This document shows positions 1 to 5,369 of a stretch of 5,369 nucleotides of DNA, piece by piece. A program made the translations under genes and the position numbers. Each line of letters begins with the position of its first letter. Within the stretch, counting starts at the first letter, position 1. The stretch is from Loktanella sp. (GTDB taxonomy: Bacteria; Pseudomonadota; Alphaproteobacteria; Rhodobacterales; Rhodobacteraceae). Location: the NCBI GenBank assembly GCA_003551805.1, contig PUNR01000283.1, positions 1 through 5,369 on the forward strand, read 5' to 3'. The notes beneath the pieces were generated by a model. The model worked only from the letters and a program-made list of their open reading frames with translations. It was not told the origin of the DNA and did not search any database.

Positions 1-643
1 CGGCCAGCAGCGCGTCGATGAACGCCTCGTACTGATCTTTGGTCATTGGGCAGTTCAGATACGCGGTCTGTTCTTCCAGCGTCTGGCCTTTGTCATAGCG
101 GGACTGCATCCAAGCGACGTCCATGTTGACCGTCTCGTGGTAGACGATGGGCGCGATGGCGTCGAAAAAGGCCAGCGCCTCGGTCCCGGTTTCGGCGGCG
201 ATTGCTTCTGCCAGCGCGCCAGATGTCAGCGGGCCTGTGGCGATGATCCAATGGCCTTCACTGGGCAGGGCGGTGATTTCGTCGTAATCTACGGTGATGT
301 TGGGATGCGATTTCAGCGCGGCGGTCACGCTTTCGGCAAAAGGGTCGCGGTCCACGGCCAAGGCACCACCCGCAGGCAGGCGGTGGCGCGCGGCCATATC
401 CATAATCAGGCCACCCGCCTGACGCATTTCCCAATGCAGCAGGCCGACGGCGTTTTGTTCATGGTCGTCGGACCGGAAGGAATTGGAACAGACCATTTCC
501 CCCAGATTGCCGGTGCGATGGGCAAAGGTGCCGACCTTGGGCCGCATTTCGTGGATGACGACCTGGATGCCGGCATTGGCGGCTTGCCAGGCGGCCTCTG
601 ATCCGGCCATGCCGCCGCCGATGATATGAAGTGTGTTTTGCAT
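1..643 (-). CDS. trmFO: TrmFO, methylenetetrahydrofolate--tRNA-(uracil-5-)-methyltransferase, N-terminal part (cut by window edge)
   Basis: TrmFO is a cytoplasmic flavoprotein that methylates U54 in the T-loop of tRNA to m5U, using 5,10-methylenetetrahydrofolate as carbon donor and reduced FAD. The reading frame runs open off the left edge, giving 214 codons of a protein usually about 440-450 residues long. Seen in the translation: the dinucleotide-binding glycine motif LHIIGGGMAGSEAAW at residues about 5-19 (FAD site), the family motif VCSNSFRS at 51-58 whose Cys52 matches the conserved cysteine of the TrmFO active site, AGGALAVDRDPFA near 91-103, IATGPLTS around 134-141, and TAYLNCPMTKDQYEAF near 193-208. 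All are TrmFO hallmarks. The ATG at 643 is chosen because it places the glycine motif at the usual distance from the N-terminus. An in-frame ATG at 652 adds three residues and is an alternative. Neither has a clear Shine-Dalgarno sequence. The gene starts only 28 bases after the terminator of the preceding gene. Confidence 0.95.
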   Translation of the reverse strand, partial: MQNTLHIIGGGMAGSEAAWQAANAGIQVVIHEMRPKVGTFAHRTGNLGEMVCSNSFRSDDHEQNAVGLLHWEMRQAGGLIMDMAARHRLPAGGALAVDRDPFAESVTAALKSHPNITVDYDEITALPSEGHWIIATGPLTSGALAEAIAAETGTEALAFFDAIAPIVYHETVNMDVAWMQSRYDKGQTLEEQTAYLNCPMTKDQYEAFIDALLA

Positions 644-670
644 AGACTGCATTTAGGCCGATCAGCCGCG

Positions 671-701
671 AAAGAAAAGGCCCCGAACATTGGCGGGGCC
701 T
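671..701 (-). terminator. Rho-independent terminator after the second envelope-protein gene
   Basis: On the minus strand a perfect 8-bp GC-rich stem (AGGCCCCG paired with CGGGGCCT, positions 701-694 and 685-678) with an 8-base loop is followed by TTTTCTTT at 678-671. It begins seven bases after the TAA of the gene ending at 708. This is a textbook intrinsic terminator for the upstream gene. It also lies just before trmFO, so leaky read-through is possible. Confidence 0.85.
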
Positions 702-707
702 GCAACG

Positions 708-1409
708 TTAAAGGCTGGGGGCGCGGTAGGCTTCGAAAAAGCCGCGCCGGTCAAAGGTTGTGCCACCCTGATGACCCAGATCAATCCGCGCTTTAAGGCC
801 GATATACACCTCGGCGTTGTCATCGGTGGACACGCGGCCCAGAACGCCGGTAAAGGTCGGGCCGTTCATCAGCGCATATTCGCCACCTACTTCCAACGAT
901 AGCCCGTGCCCGCCGTCAAAACCGACACGGTCCAGTGACCCCACAGCGGAAATACCGCCACCAAAGCCGTAATTGCCAGCTGCACCAATCAGCAGGATAT
1001 CGTCATAAACGCCATCGCCCAGACCGATATAGCCCTGCGCAATGCCTGCGCCATAGTCATAAGCGCCCTGCACGCCGTAGGTGTTGATAGTATCACCATC
1101 AATCCAGTCGCGCCCGAAATACGCCCCGACAGAGATCTGGTTATCCAGCGCATAGATCGCGTGGCCCGTCACGTTTTGCGCGTCACCGCCTGCGATGATG
1201 AAGTCGTAAAATGTCAGATCTAGCGCAAAGCTGATCCCTGCGACCGCTTCGACCTCGGCCTGACCGTAGTAGTTAACGCCGCCAAGATCGGCGTTTTCTA
1301 GTGATTTGGTGTAATCAATCCCCAGTGTCGCGCCGCTGAAACCCTGCGCCTGCACTGCGTTCGCCGCAAGCGTCACCGCTGCCGCGCATACCAAGACTGT
1401 CCTGAACAT
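708..1409 (-). CDS. Secreted, probable outer-membrane beta-barrel protein (paralogue of the gene at 1529-2284)
   Basis: I do not recognise a named family. The 233-residue product begins with a clear Sec signal peptide: MFRT, a hydrophobic stretch to about residue 19, then AVQA before Gln22 as the likely cleavage site. The mature part is rich in Gly, Ala, Tyr and Asp with alternating polar and hydrophobic stretches (for example NQISVGAYFGRDW and LLIGAAGNYGFGGG). It has no long hydrophobic helix, which suggests a small beta-barrel in the outer membrane. It aligns along its length with the upstream gene product: AQGFSGAT/AQRFAGAS after the signal, GNYGFGGG/GAYGFGNG in the middle, and LGHQGGTTFDRRGF/FGPQGAATFGSRGI near the end. 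Unlike that paralogue it ends in PSL, not in a terminal Phe. The frame extends upstream to an ATG at 1490, but the start at 1409 is preferred because it opens the signal peptide and follows AAGGGTG. Transport or structural function cannot be assigned. Confidence 0.85.
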   Translation of the reverse strand: MFRTVLVCAAAVTLAANAVQAQGFSGATLGIDYTKSLENADLGGVNYYGQAEVEAVAGISFALDLTFYDFIIAGGDAQNVTGHAIYALDNQISVGAYFGRDWIDGDTINTYGVQGAYDYGAGIAQGYIGLGDGVYDDILLIGAAGNYGFGGGISAVGSLDRVGFDGGHGLSLEVGGEYALMNGPTFTGVLGRVSTDDNAEVYIGLKARIDLGHQGGTTFDRRGFFEAYRAPSL

Positions 1410-1528
1410 GCCTGTCACCCTTTTTCTGCCTCTGATTTGTTTTTCTTTCAGGGTACAACACCTTGTCCGATAACGGAACTGTTGATGCATTCACCGGCGG
1501 AAAACAGCGTTTCAGGGGCAGATAATGG
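1410..1528 (-). other. 119-bp intergenic spacer between the two paralogous envelope genes
   Basis: No gene is supported here. I see no GC-rich stem followed by a U-tract, so the two paralogous genes could be co-transcribed. I also find no convincing -35/-10 pair in it. The half nearest the downstream gene is purine-rich and A-rich on the minus strand and ends in that gene's ribosome binding site. A very short dyad (TCCG, four bases, CGGA) is present but too weak to call. Confidence 0.4.
1416..1425 (-). promoter_or_regulatory. Ribosome binding site fixing the start at 1409
   Basis: The minus strand reads AAAAAGGGTG, then six bases, then ATG at 1409. This A-rich, AAGG-type site supports the start that opens the signal peptide over the longer open frame beginning at 1490. 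It closely resembles the site before the paralogous gene (AAAAAAGGTG). Confidence 0.6.
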
Positions 1529-2284
1529 TCAAAAGCCGACCTTGAGGACCTGATAGATGCCACGGCTGCCAAATGTCGCAGCACCCTGCGGGCCGAAGGC
1601 AAAGGATGCGGAAAGCCCGACAAAAGTTTCTTCCTGCGTATCGCCTGAACCATCCTCGGCTTTGACTTTGCCTACTGTCGCGGCGATGTCAAAGTTGCGG
1701 GTCAGGGCGAATTTCGCGCCCAGTTCAACCGTGGTGACGTCCAGAGTGCTGAACCTGTCCTCGACACGACCGAAAAAGCCGGCACCGGTGGCATAAAAGC
1801 CGTTTCCGAAGCCATATGCACCAGATGCGCCGTAATAAGTTAGGTCGTTTGTCTGGTCGGTGGCCGTGCTTTCCACTTCGCCACGGCCCAGATGCGCGTC
1901 ACCGGTGATCGGGCCGACGGTAAAGGCGCTTTGGATGCCATAGGTCAAAGTCTCAAGGTCGTTATCGGTGCGGGATACATCCTCTCGGGCGATGAAAAAC
2001 CCGACTTTGGTCGCAGAATCAACCGTGTAGATACCGTGCAGGGTCAGGCCGGTCACATCGGCGGAACCCGCATCAGTGGCCTGATCACGCGATGTGATAC
2101 TGGCACCCAGACCAAAACCGGATGCGACGTCGAAATCGACGCTGGCGGAAAAGTCAGTTGCCTCGATCTCTTTGATGTCAGGAAAACGCAGGTGCGTAAC
2201 GTCGATACTGGCACCGGCAAACCTTTGCGCGGTTGCCGTGGTTGCACCTGTCAGCATGAACAAACTTGTTACCAAATAACGCAT
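1529..2284 (-). CDS. Secreted, probable outer-membrane beta-barrel (porin-like) protein
   Basis: The product is 251 residues and I cannot give it a named family. It starts with a Sec signal peptide (MRYLVTSLFML, then ATTATA with likely cleavage before Gln20). The mature chain shows repeated amphipathic segments alternating with turns rich in Asp, Gly, Ser and Thr, for example GFGLGASITSRD, TKVGFFIARED, LTYYGASGAYGFGNG, FYATGAGFFGRVED and ETFVGLSASFAFG. It ends in a hydrophobic alternating stretch with C-terminal Phe (QVLKVGF), as in many BAM-assembled outer-membrane proteins. These features suggest a small outer-membrane beta-barrel. A soluble periplasmic beta-protein is the alternative. It is paralogous to the downstream gene at 708-1409. 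The ATG at 2284 is chosen over the open-frame start at 2350 because it opens the signal peptide and follows AAAAAAGGT with six bases spacing. The gene follows the gyrA terminator, so it needs its own promoter, which I could not locate with confidence. Confidence 0.85.
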   Translation of the reverse strand: MRYLVTSLFMLTGATTATAQRFAGASIDVTHLRFPDIKEIEATDFSASVDFDVASGFGLGASITSRDQATDAGSADVTGLTLHGIYTVDSATKVGFFIAREDVSRTDNDLETLTYGIQSAFTVGPITGDAHLGRGEVESTATDQTNDLTYYGASGAYGFGNGFYATGAGFFGRVEDRFSTLDVTTVELGAKFALTRNFDIAATVGKVKAEDGSGDTQEETFVGLSASFAFGPQGAATFGSRGIYQVLKVGF

Positions 2285-2290
2285 CGCGAC

Positions 2291-2299
2291 ACCTTTTTT
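2291..2299 (-). promoter_or_regulatory. Ribosome binding site fixing the start at 2284
   Basis: The minus strand reads AAAAAAGGT followed by six bases and ATG at 2284. Its position supports the start that opens the signal peptide and argues against the longer open frame from 2350, whose first codons lie at the edge of the gyrA terminator. Confidence 0.6.
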
Positions 2300-2346
2300 G
2301 AACTTTCCTGCCTGATTGCGTAAGCGGGGCATCGCGACCGGACAAT

Positions 2347-2380
2347 GCAAAACAGCACGGACCGATTGGCCCGTGCTGTT
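2347..2380 (-). terminator. Rho-independent terminator of gyrA
   Basis: On the minus strand AACAGCACGG (2380-2371) pairs perfectly with CCGTGCTGTT (2360-2351) over 10 bp around a 10-base loop, in which CC and GG can pair further. The stem runs into a short TTTT at 2352-2349. It sits 24 bases after the gyrA stop codon. The U-tract is short, so termination may be incomplete, but the stem is strong and correctly placed. Confidence 0.8.
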
Positions 2381-2404
2381 GATGTTGTATAAATGCCGGT
2401 CACC

Positions 2405-5143
2405 TTATTCGGGCGTTGGCACGTCATCCTCGGCATCGCCCTGATCGGCGATCCATGCGACGCTGACCACGGTTTCACCCTTGCCGGTGTCGAACACCTT
2501 AACGCCACCTGCGCTGCGCGAGCGGAATGAAATCCCCTCGATCGGTACGCGGATCGACTGGCCGGTTGATGTAACCAGCATGATCTGATCCGACATATCG
2601 ACAGGGAAGGATGTGACCAGCGGGCCGCCACGCATTGCCTTATCCATCGCCGTCACACCCATGCCGCCGCGTCCGCGGACGGGATAATCATGGCTAGACG
2701 ACAATTTTCCGGACCCTTTGGCGCTGATCGTCAGGATCAGATTTTCTGCCGCCGACATTTCAGCATAGCGTTCGGTGCTGATCTGGCCGGGGGTGGCTTC
2801 TTCATCTTCTACTTCAGCATCGTCTGCCAAGCCTGCCATAGCACGGCGCATTTTCAGATAGGCGGCACGTTCTTCTGCATCTGCCTCGAAATGGCGGATC
2901 ACGGACATGGACACGACTTTATCATTGCCCTGCAACCTGATGCCACGCACACCTGTACTGTCGCGGCCTTTGAAGACGCGAACATCGGTGGTCGGGAAGC
3001 GGATGGCGCGACCGGAATCTGTCACCAACATCACATCATCGCCTTCCGAACAGATACGTGCATTCACCAAAAGTGTATGTTCATCAGGTAGTTTCATGGC
3101 GATCTTGCCATTTGACTTGACGTTGGTGAAGTCCGACAGCGCATTGCGGCGCACATCGCCTGCAGATGTCGCAAAGACGATTTGCAGATCGTCCCATTCC
3201 GCCTCTGGCCGGTCAACGGGCATGATTGCCGCGATGGACACGCCCTGCGGGATCGGCAGGATGTTGACGATAGCTTTGCCCTTGGCTGTTCGGCTGCCCA
3301 AAGGCAGGCGCCATGTCTTCAGCTTGTAGGCCATGCCGTCGGTAGTGAAGAACAGCAGTTGCGTATGGGTATTGGCGACAAACAGGGTGGTGACGACATC
3401 CTCGTCCTTGGTGCCCATCGACGACAGGCCCTTGCCACCACGCCGCTGCGCGCGGAAATCGGCAAGTGCGGTGCGTTTGATGTAACCGCCGGATGTGACG
3501 GTGACGACCATATCTTCTTTTTCGATCAGGTCTTCGTCGTCCATATCGCCAGCCCAATCGACGATCTGGGTGCGGCGGGGGACGGCGAAAAGATCACGGA
3601 CCTCGGTCAGCTCGTCCCGGATGATCTGCATGATCCGGTCGCGTGACCCAAGAATTTCGAGGTATTCGCGGATCTTGCCAGCCAGTTCCTGCAATTCATC
3701 GGTGACTTCCTTGACGCCGATCTGGGTCAGGCGTTGCAGGCGGAGTTCGAGGATGGCGCGCGCCTGTGCCTCTGACAGGTTATAGGTGCCGTCTTCATTG
3801 GCGGTATGGGTCGGATCGTCGATCAGCTTGATATATTCAAGGATCGCTTCAGCGGGCCAAGGCCGCGTCATCAACGTGTGCCGCGCATCGGCGGCATCGG
3901 CAGAGGCGCGGATGGTGGCGACGACTTCGTCAATATTAGTTACGGCAACGGCCAGACCACACAGGATATGGGCGCGTTCGCGGGCCTTGCGCAGTTCAAA
4001 CGCGGTACGGCGCGCGACGACTTCTTCGCGGAAATCGACGAAAGCGGTCAGGAAGGCGCGCAGGGTCAGTTGTTCGGGCTTGCCGCCATTCAAGGCCAAC
4101 ATGTTGCAGCCGAAATAGGTTTGCATAGGGGTGAAACGGAAAAGCTGGTTTAAGACCACCTCTGCCGTGGCATCGCGTTTCAGTTCGACGACGACGCGCA
4201 CACCGTTACGGTCGGATTCGTCCTGCACATGCGCGATGCCCTCGATCCGCTTGTCGCGCGCGGCTTCGGCGATGCGGTCGATCATAACGGCCTTGTTCAC
4301 CTGATAGGGAATCTCGTTGATGACGATGGCATAGCGATCCTTGCGGATTTCCTCGATCACTGTTTTGGCACGCACGATCACCGACCCGCGACCTTCAAGG
4401 TACGCTTTGCGCGCACCGGACCGGCCCAGAATGATCCCGCCAGTGGGGAAATCAGGTGCAGGGATATAGTCGATCATTTCCTCGGACGTCAGATCGGGGT
4501 TATCGATCAGCGCCAGCGTTGCATCGATGACTTCGCCAAGGTTATGGGGCGGAATATTTGTCGCCATGCCGACAGCGATACCGCCCGCACCATTGACCAG
4601 CATATTGGGAAAACGTGCAGGCAGAACGGTCGGTTCGCGGTCTTTGCCGTCGTAATTGTCCTGAAAATCAACGGTATCCTTGTCGATATCGGCTAGCATA
4701 TAGGCGGCGGGTTTATCCATCCGCACTTCGGTATAGCGCATCGCGGCGGCACGGTCGCCATCCATCGACCCGAAATTGCCTTGCCCGTCCAGCAAAGGCA
4801 GCGACATCGAAAAATCCTGCGCCATCCGCACCAGCGCGTCATAGATCGCGCTGTCGCCGTGCGGGTGGTATTTACCCATCACGTCACCGACGGAACGGGC
4901 GGATTTACGATAGGATTTATCGTGCGTATTCCCGGCCTCGTACATGCCGTAAAGAATACGGCGGTGAACGGGTTTCAGACCGTCGCGCAGGTCGGGGATC
5001 GCGCGCGAAACGATCACGCTCATCGCGTAATCAAGATAGCTGGTCTTCAGCTCGTGTTCGATGGTGACGGTCGGTCCTGCATGGGCCATCCGCGTCACCG
5101 GCAAATCGTCATCGTTTTCAGGGGTTTCAGGAGTATCGTTCAC
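2405..5143 (-). CDS. gyrA: DNA gyrase subunit A
   Basis: GyrA is the DNA-cleaving subunit of the A2B2 gyrase, which introduces negative supercoils into cytoplasmic DNA with ATP hydrolysed by GyrB. The gene is complete at 912 residues, a usual length for alphaproteobacteria and longer than the E. coli protein (875). Seen: the opening TSYLDYAMSVIVSRAIPDLR (34-53), the winged-helix DNA gate with HPHGDSAIYD (93-102), and the catalytic Tyr137 in AAMRYTEVRM. The tower/coiled-coil region carries ILELRLQRLTQIG (464-476). The C-terminal pinwheel holds the GyrA box QRRGGKG at 566-572, which distinguishes it from ParC, and six recognisable blade repeats. Ser98 and Asp102, equivalent to E. coli Ser83 and Asp87, are wild type, so the common quinolone-resistance substitutions are absent. 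An acidic segment of about 50 residues (751-800) lies between blades 4 and 5, and the tail is acidic. The start codon is GTG, preceded by AGGCGG at five bases spacing; the next in-frame Met is residue 19. A terminator follows. Confidence 0.98.
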   Translation of the reverse strand: MNDTPETPENDDDLPVTRMAHAGPTVTIEHELKTSYLDYAMSVIVSRAIPDLRDGLKPVHRRILYGMYEAGNTHDKSYRKSARSVGDVMGKYHPHGDSAIYDALVRMAQDFSMSLPLLDGQGNFGSMDGDRAAAMRYTEVRMDKPAAYMLADIDKDTVDFQDNYDGKDREPTVLPARFPNMLVNGAGGIAVGMATNIPPHNLGEVIDATLALIDNPDLTSEEMIDYIPAPDFPTGGIILGRSGARKAYLEGRGSVIVRAKTVIEEIRKDRYAIVINEIPYQVNKAVMIDRIAEAARDKRIEGIAHVQDESDRNGVRVVVELKRDATAEVVLNQLFRFTPMQTYFGCNMLALNGGKPEQLTLRAFLTAFVDFREEVVARRTAFELRKARERAHILCGLAVAVTNIDEVVATIRASADAADARHTLMTRPWPAEAILEYIKLIDDPTHTANEDGTYNLSEAQARAILELRLQRLTQIGVKEVTDELQELAGKIREYLEILGSRDRIMQIIRDELTEVRDLFAVPRRTQIVDWAGDMDDEDLIEKEDMVVTVTSGGYIKRTALADFRAQRRGGKGLSSMGTKDEDVVTTLFVANTHTQLLFFTTDGMAYKLKTWRLPLGSRTAKGKAIVNILPIPQGVSIAAIMPVDRPEAEWDDLQIVFATSAGDVRRNALSDFTNVKSNGKIAMKLPDEHTLLVNARICSEGDDVMLVTDSGRAIRFPTTDVRVFKGRDSTGVRGIRLQGNDKVVSMSVIRHFEADAEERAAYLKMRRAMAGLADDAEVEDEEATPGQISTERYAEMSAAENLILTISAKGSGKLSSSHDYPVRGRGGMGVTAMDKAMRGGPLVTSFPVDMSDQIMLVTSTGQSIRVPIEGISFRSRSAGGVKVFDTGKGETVVSVAWIADQGDAEDDVPTPE

Positions 5144-5148
5144 AAAGG

Positions 5149-5154
5149 CCGCCT
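5149..5154 (-). promoter_or_regulatory. Ribosome binding site of gyrA (supports a GTG start)
   Basis: AGGCGG on the minus strand, one mismatch from AGGAGG, stands five bases upstream of the GTG at 5143. It is the best Shine-Dalgarno match in the leader and supports initiation at this non-ATG codon. Its first base coincides with the edge of a 9-bp inverted repeat arm (5154-5162). Confidence 0.55.
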
Positions 5155-5197
5155 GTCTGCTATCTGCTATATTTTGGTTGGCCTACACTAGCAGACA
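5154..5197. repeat. 9-bp perfect inverted repeat in the gyrA control region
   Basis: TGTCTGCTA at 5154-5162 is the exact reverse complement of TAGCAGACA at 5189-5197, with 26 bases between the arms. A second partial copy of the left arm, TCTGCTA at 5163-5169, directly follows the first, so two alternative pairings with the right arm exist. The repeat spans the candidate gyrA -10 element and the probable transcription start. If that start is right, the right arm is not in the RNA, which would favour a DNA-level operator over an mRNA hairpin. No regulator is identified. Confidence 0.5.
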
Positions 5198-5214
5198 CCC
5201 CATCTTGGGTGCAA
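5185..5214 (-). promoter_or_regulatory. Candidate sigma-70-type promoter for gyrA
   Basis: On the minus strand TTGCAC (5214-5209) is followed after 18 bases by TAGTGT (5190-5185). The -35 has four of six consensus bases. The -10 is only a moderate match but keeps the key T-A and final T. Transcription would start near 5178, giving a leader of about 35 bases before the GTG. It is the best pair I found by eye between the end of the upstream gene and gyrA. Spacing and sequence are plausible but unproven. Confidence 0.4.
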
Positions 5215-5223
5215 TGCCGCATT

Positions 5224-5247
5224 CCAGAACTCTGGCTGAAATCAGCC
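5224..5247. repeat. Two abutting short palindromes at the end of the upstream gene
   Basis: CCAGAACTCTGG (5224-5235, two 5-base arms) and GGCTGAAATCAGCC (5234-5247, two 6-base arms) overlap by two bases. The second contains the TGA stop of the upstream gene (5242-5244). No T-run follows either on the minus strand, so they do not form a standard intrinsic terminator. They could aid 3'-end protection or bind a protein, but nothing here shows which. Confidence 0.4.
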
Positions 5248-5369
5248 CGATTGCAGGGTCAGCGCCAGCCCTGTCTGTAACGATACTTCAGGTGCCCAGC
5301 CTAGCAATGCCCGCGCCTTGCTGATATCGGGGCAGCGACGCTGGGGATCGTCCTGAGGGCGGGGGTAAA
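5242..5369 (-). CDS. C-terminal end of an extended short-chain dehydrogenase, UDP-glucuronate decarboxylase/nucleotide-sugar epimerase-like (cut by window edge)
   Basis: Only the last 41 codons and the TGA are inside the window, in the frame whose first full codon begins at 5367. The segment PQDDPQRRCPDISKARALLG, followed by WAPEVSLQTGL, matches the C-terminal substrate-domain signature of extended SDR enzymes acting on nucleotide sugars. Typical relatives carry DDP-x-RR-x-PDI followed by a leucine-rich helix, LGW-x-P and a glycine-leucine pair. UDP-glucuronate decarboxylases (UDP-glucuronate to UDP-xylose), dTDP-glucose dehydratases and UDP-glucose 4-epimerases share this ending. The decarboxylase-type pattern looks closest to me, but the Rossmann motif and the YxxxK catalytic pair lie outside the window, so the substrate is undetermined. 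Such enzymes usually supply sugars for envelope polysaccharide. It ends 98 bp before gyrA, with no clear intrinsic terminator between. Confidence 0.75.
   Translation of the reverse strand, partial: YPRPQDDPQRRCPDISKARALLGWAPEVSLQTGLALTLQSG

Noticed and set aside
137..601. Open plus-strand frame of 154 codons opposite trmFO
   Set aside because: It lies entirely antisense to a frame with unmistakable TrmFO motifs, has no recognisable protein features, and is the usual mirror frame of a GC-rich gene.
1455..1475. Small dyad TCCG-N4-CGGA between the two envelope genes
   Set aside because: Four-base arms are expected by chance, and there is no U-tract to make it a terminator.
1892..2323. Plus-strand open frame of 143 codons opposite the upstream envelope gene
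   Set aside because: The minus-strand frame has a signal peptide, a ribosome binding site and a paralogue next door, while this frame has none of these.
2285..2350. Possible promoter for the envelope pair (TTGTCC, 17 bases, TACGCA on the minus strand)
   Set aside because: The -10 half keeps only two consensus bases and the -35 half is weak. A promoter is expected here, but this match is too poor to list.
3182..4696. Several plus-strand open frames of 96-155 codons opposite gyrA
   Set aside because: They are antisense to strongly conserved gyrA codons, have low-complexity composition, and show no domain, signal peptide or ribosome binding site.
4831..4860. Possible quinolone-resistance mutation in gyrA
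   Set aside because: Ser98 and Asp102, equivalent to E. coli Ser83 and Asp87, are both the susceptible-type residues.

Overview
The window reads as an alphaproteobacterial chromosome segment, most likely from a Rhodobacteraceae (Roseobacter-group) species. The evidence is a GyrA with the alphaproteobacterial-style acidic insert in its C-terminal domain, a folate-dependent TrmFO of the type I associate with this group, moderately high GC, and AAGG-type ribosome binding sites. This placement is inferred from remembered protein features, not from a search. Every gene I can support lies on the minus strand, so transcription runs from high to low coordinates.

In transcription order the layout is as follows. 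(1) 5369-5242 holds the last 41 codons of an extended short-chain dehydrogenase, resembling a UDP-glucuronate decarboxylase or nucleotide-sugar epimerase. (2) 5241-5144 is a 98-bp intergenic region rich in small inverted repeats, with a candidate gyrA promoter. (3) 5143-2405 is a complete gyrA with a GTG start and wild-type residues at the main quinolone positions. (4) A rho-independent terminator lies at about 2347-2380. (5) 2284-1529 and 1409-708 are two tandem genes for secreted, probably outer-membrane beta-barrel proteins. Each has a signal peptide, and they are diverged paralogues of each other. (6) A strong terminator lies at 671-701. (7) From 643 to the left edge is the N-terminal half of trmFO, the FAD/folate-dependent tRNA m5U54 methyltransferase.

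gyrA and trmFO are housekeeping genes (DNA supercoiling and tRNA modification). The paralogous envelope-protein pair sits between them in its own terminator-bounded unit. The genes do not obviously form one pathway. The least-described content is this paralogue pair, with its shared C-terminal motif. Next come the dyad-rich gyrA control region and the way trmFO starts directly behind a terminator without a visible ribosome binding site. I found no mobile element, CRISPR array, tRNA, rRNA or phage signature, and no convincing plus-strand gene. There is no strong sign of a wholly new system.
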